Shown here: piece after piece, positions 62,830 through 64,000 of the stretch
How the letters are laid out: each line of letters starts with the position of its first letter
How positions within the stretch are numbered: position 1 is the stretch's first letter
DNA from: Schistocephalus solidus
Taxonomy: Eukaryota > Platyhelminthes > Cestoda > Diphyllobothriidea > Diphyllobothriidae
Reading direction: 5' to 3'
Assembly: GCA_017591395.1 (NCBI GenBank)
Contig: WEDG01000729.1
Span: 1 to 64,000 of the forward strand
Length of the DNA: 64,000 bases
The notes under the pieces: model-generated
Database searches by the model: none
Seen by the model: the letters and a program-made list of their open reading frames with translations, nothing else
What the model was told of the DNA's origin: nothing
Made by a program: the position numbers and the translations under genes

Positions 62830-64000
62830 TCAGTGTGGAGAGACGGCTTTAAAGCCAAAACAAATTCGAGCTGCCCAGCTTATCGGCTGGCTGACCTGTT
62901 CGACCAAGACTTCCTAATGACGCAACCTGCCAGAGGTGAATGCCACAGAGTAAGTTGGATTATGAATTCCTCCTCGACGACTGGCAGCGAAATAATGAAG
63001 ATAAATCGAAAATGTAGTGAGTAAATGGATAATATTGTTGGGCTTCTAAAAGAGATCTACGCGTTTGGTGACAGAATTGAGAGGCAAAAGTAACACAATG
63101 GAAACTGATCTATCGAGGAATTACAAAAGACAAGAAGAGAGAGAGAGGTGCGATTTCTAAGTTCTGCTGGGTGAAAGAGAGGCTAGCTGACCCCGTAGTC
63201 ACCAAATAACGTCCACAGCCGTAGGAGCGATTTGGGGAAAAAAAGGGCTGCACAGACAGAGAGAGAGGGGCGGTACCTAGTCGTTCAGATGAGAAGACGG
63301 CAGACCTGGACGTTTTTATCTTCTTCTTATTCTTCTTTTGGTCCTCTTTTCTACTTCGACGGGTACACCGGAGGGCAGGTTAGCGAAGAGGTGAGGCAGC
63401 GAGGAGGGCAACATCCGTTCGTTGCCAACCGCCGCGGCGACCGTTGACGTCGCGATTGCCGCCAAAGCACGGTTAGGCTGGGTTGAGCAAAACGGAGACG
63501 ATGAATACAAAATACAAACACGAAGGCTGAAGTTGAAGGATTGGCAAACAACCCAAAGCCAGATAGCAAACTAGTTTCCAAACGGGGCGTTCACTAGGCC
63601 GCACCTTAGTTTTGCTACTATTAACTTTAAATTTAAAAAAACGTAACTGGGGCAAGAGGCGAGTGACGGAGGTAGACGCTATGATAGCTAACCAATCGCG
63701 CTTTTCAAGCGTGTAGAATGCACCAGTTCAGGTGGCGGCACCTCGGTATTGATTGTACAAGTTTGCAATGCTCAAGGCTTGTTGCAATAAAAAGTTGCTG
63801 CCACTCATATTTCCCTAAATCTGACCCTGGCGCGGCGTGTTGTTGAAATAAAAAAGGTGCTGTAAATACGCTCTATCAAAATCTGTCGTTTGACATTCTG
63901 TTGCATCTTTCTACACTCAGACCTCTGGAGCATTATTCGCATCATTCAAAATTCTACTGGTTTTTCGATGTGCCCATTTACTGCTTGCGTCCTACATCAC
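62830..64000. other. Sequence at window end, probably UBR intron
   Basis: No exon of the expected UBR upstream region is recognised. A GA microsatellite (63,135-63,147), a TTC-rich stretch (63,318-63,340) and a GC-richer patch at 63,360-63,480 are present. The C2H2-LINE, CR1 and Penelope families are not seen here. Confidence 0.4.

Noticed and set aside
1..64000. Bacterial or phage-type systems (operons, CRISPR, toxin-antitoxin, prophage)
   Set aside because: Intron-split genes, LINEs, SINE-like and Penelope-like elements show eukaryotic genomic DNA; no such arrays or operons are present.

Overview
This is eukaryotic sequence, almost certainly from a flatworm and most likely a tapeworm of the Diphyllobothriidea type (Spirometra, Dibothriocephalus or Schistocephalus kind). 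That placement is inferred from recalled similarity of its retroelements: a non-LTR element whose polyprotein ends in C2H2 fingers, CR1-like LINEs and Penelope-like elements. Coding sequence is split into short exons with GT/AG borders. There are no operons, no CRISPR arrays and no phage.

One host gene is recognised. On the minus strand, from about 60.2 kb down to 40.9 kb, lie eleven exons of a UBR1/UBR2-type N-recognin E3 ubiquitin ligase. They run from the second half of the RING-H2 finger to the stop codon, roughly 1,000 codons. The N-terminal half, with the UBR box, is not seen and should lie beyond 64,000. Splice phases agree across ten of the eleven exons; only the exon 3 to exon 4 join is unresolved. 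Introns carry a CR1-like LINE (48.5-51.1 kb), a CR1 ORF1 remnant (51.3-52.4 kb), a LINE reverse transcriptase fragment (55.0-55.8 kb) and SINE-like sequences. A Penelope-like element lies upstream (61.4-62.8 kb).

The 3' end of this gene is multiplied. Block C (39.7-47.28 kb, minus) is the copy in line with the upstream exons. Block A (1-9.84 kb, plus) and block B (23.34-27.37 kb, plus) are two inverted copies of it. A is riddled with small indels and has lost splice sites. B keeps its last three exons in frame, while C has a 2-bp frameshift in exon 9. A fourth, more divergent copy of the last two exons sits on the minus strand at 21.1-22.1 kb.

Between the UBR blocks lie two copies of a second block: D1 (9.94-22.9 kb) and D2 (27.39-39.8 kb). 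The order is therefore A-D1-B-D2-C(inverted). D carries a tRNA-like sequence, a stem-loop repeat, an ORF1-like fragment, a minus-strand LINE (about 16.2-19.7 kb and 33.5-37.05 kb) with a dead RT active site and a deleted endonuclease, a CR1 RT fragment and a long polypurine tract. D1 and D2 are nearly identical from about 12.6 to 21.1 kb but much noisier before that. The pattern fits recent segmental duplication with inversion, or redundant haplotypes and uncorrected long reads joined during assembly; the sequence alone does not separate these.

Every retroelement seen here is disabled by substitutions, frameshifts or deletions.
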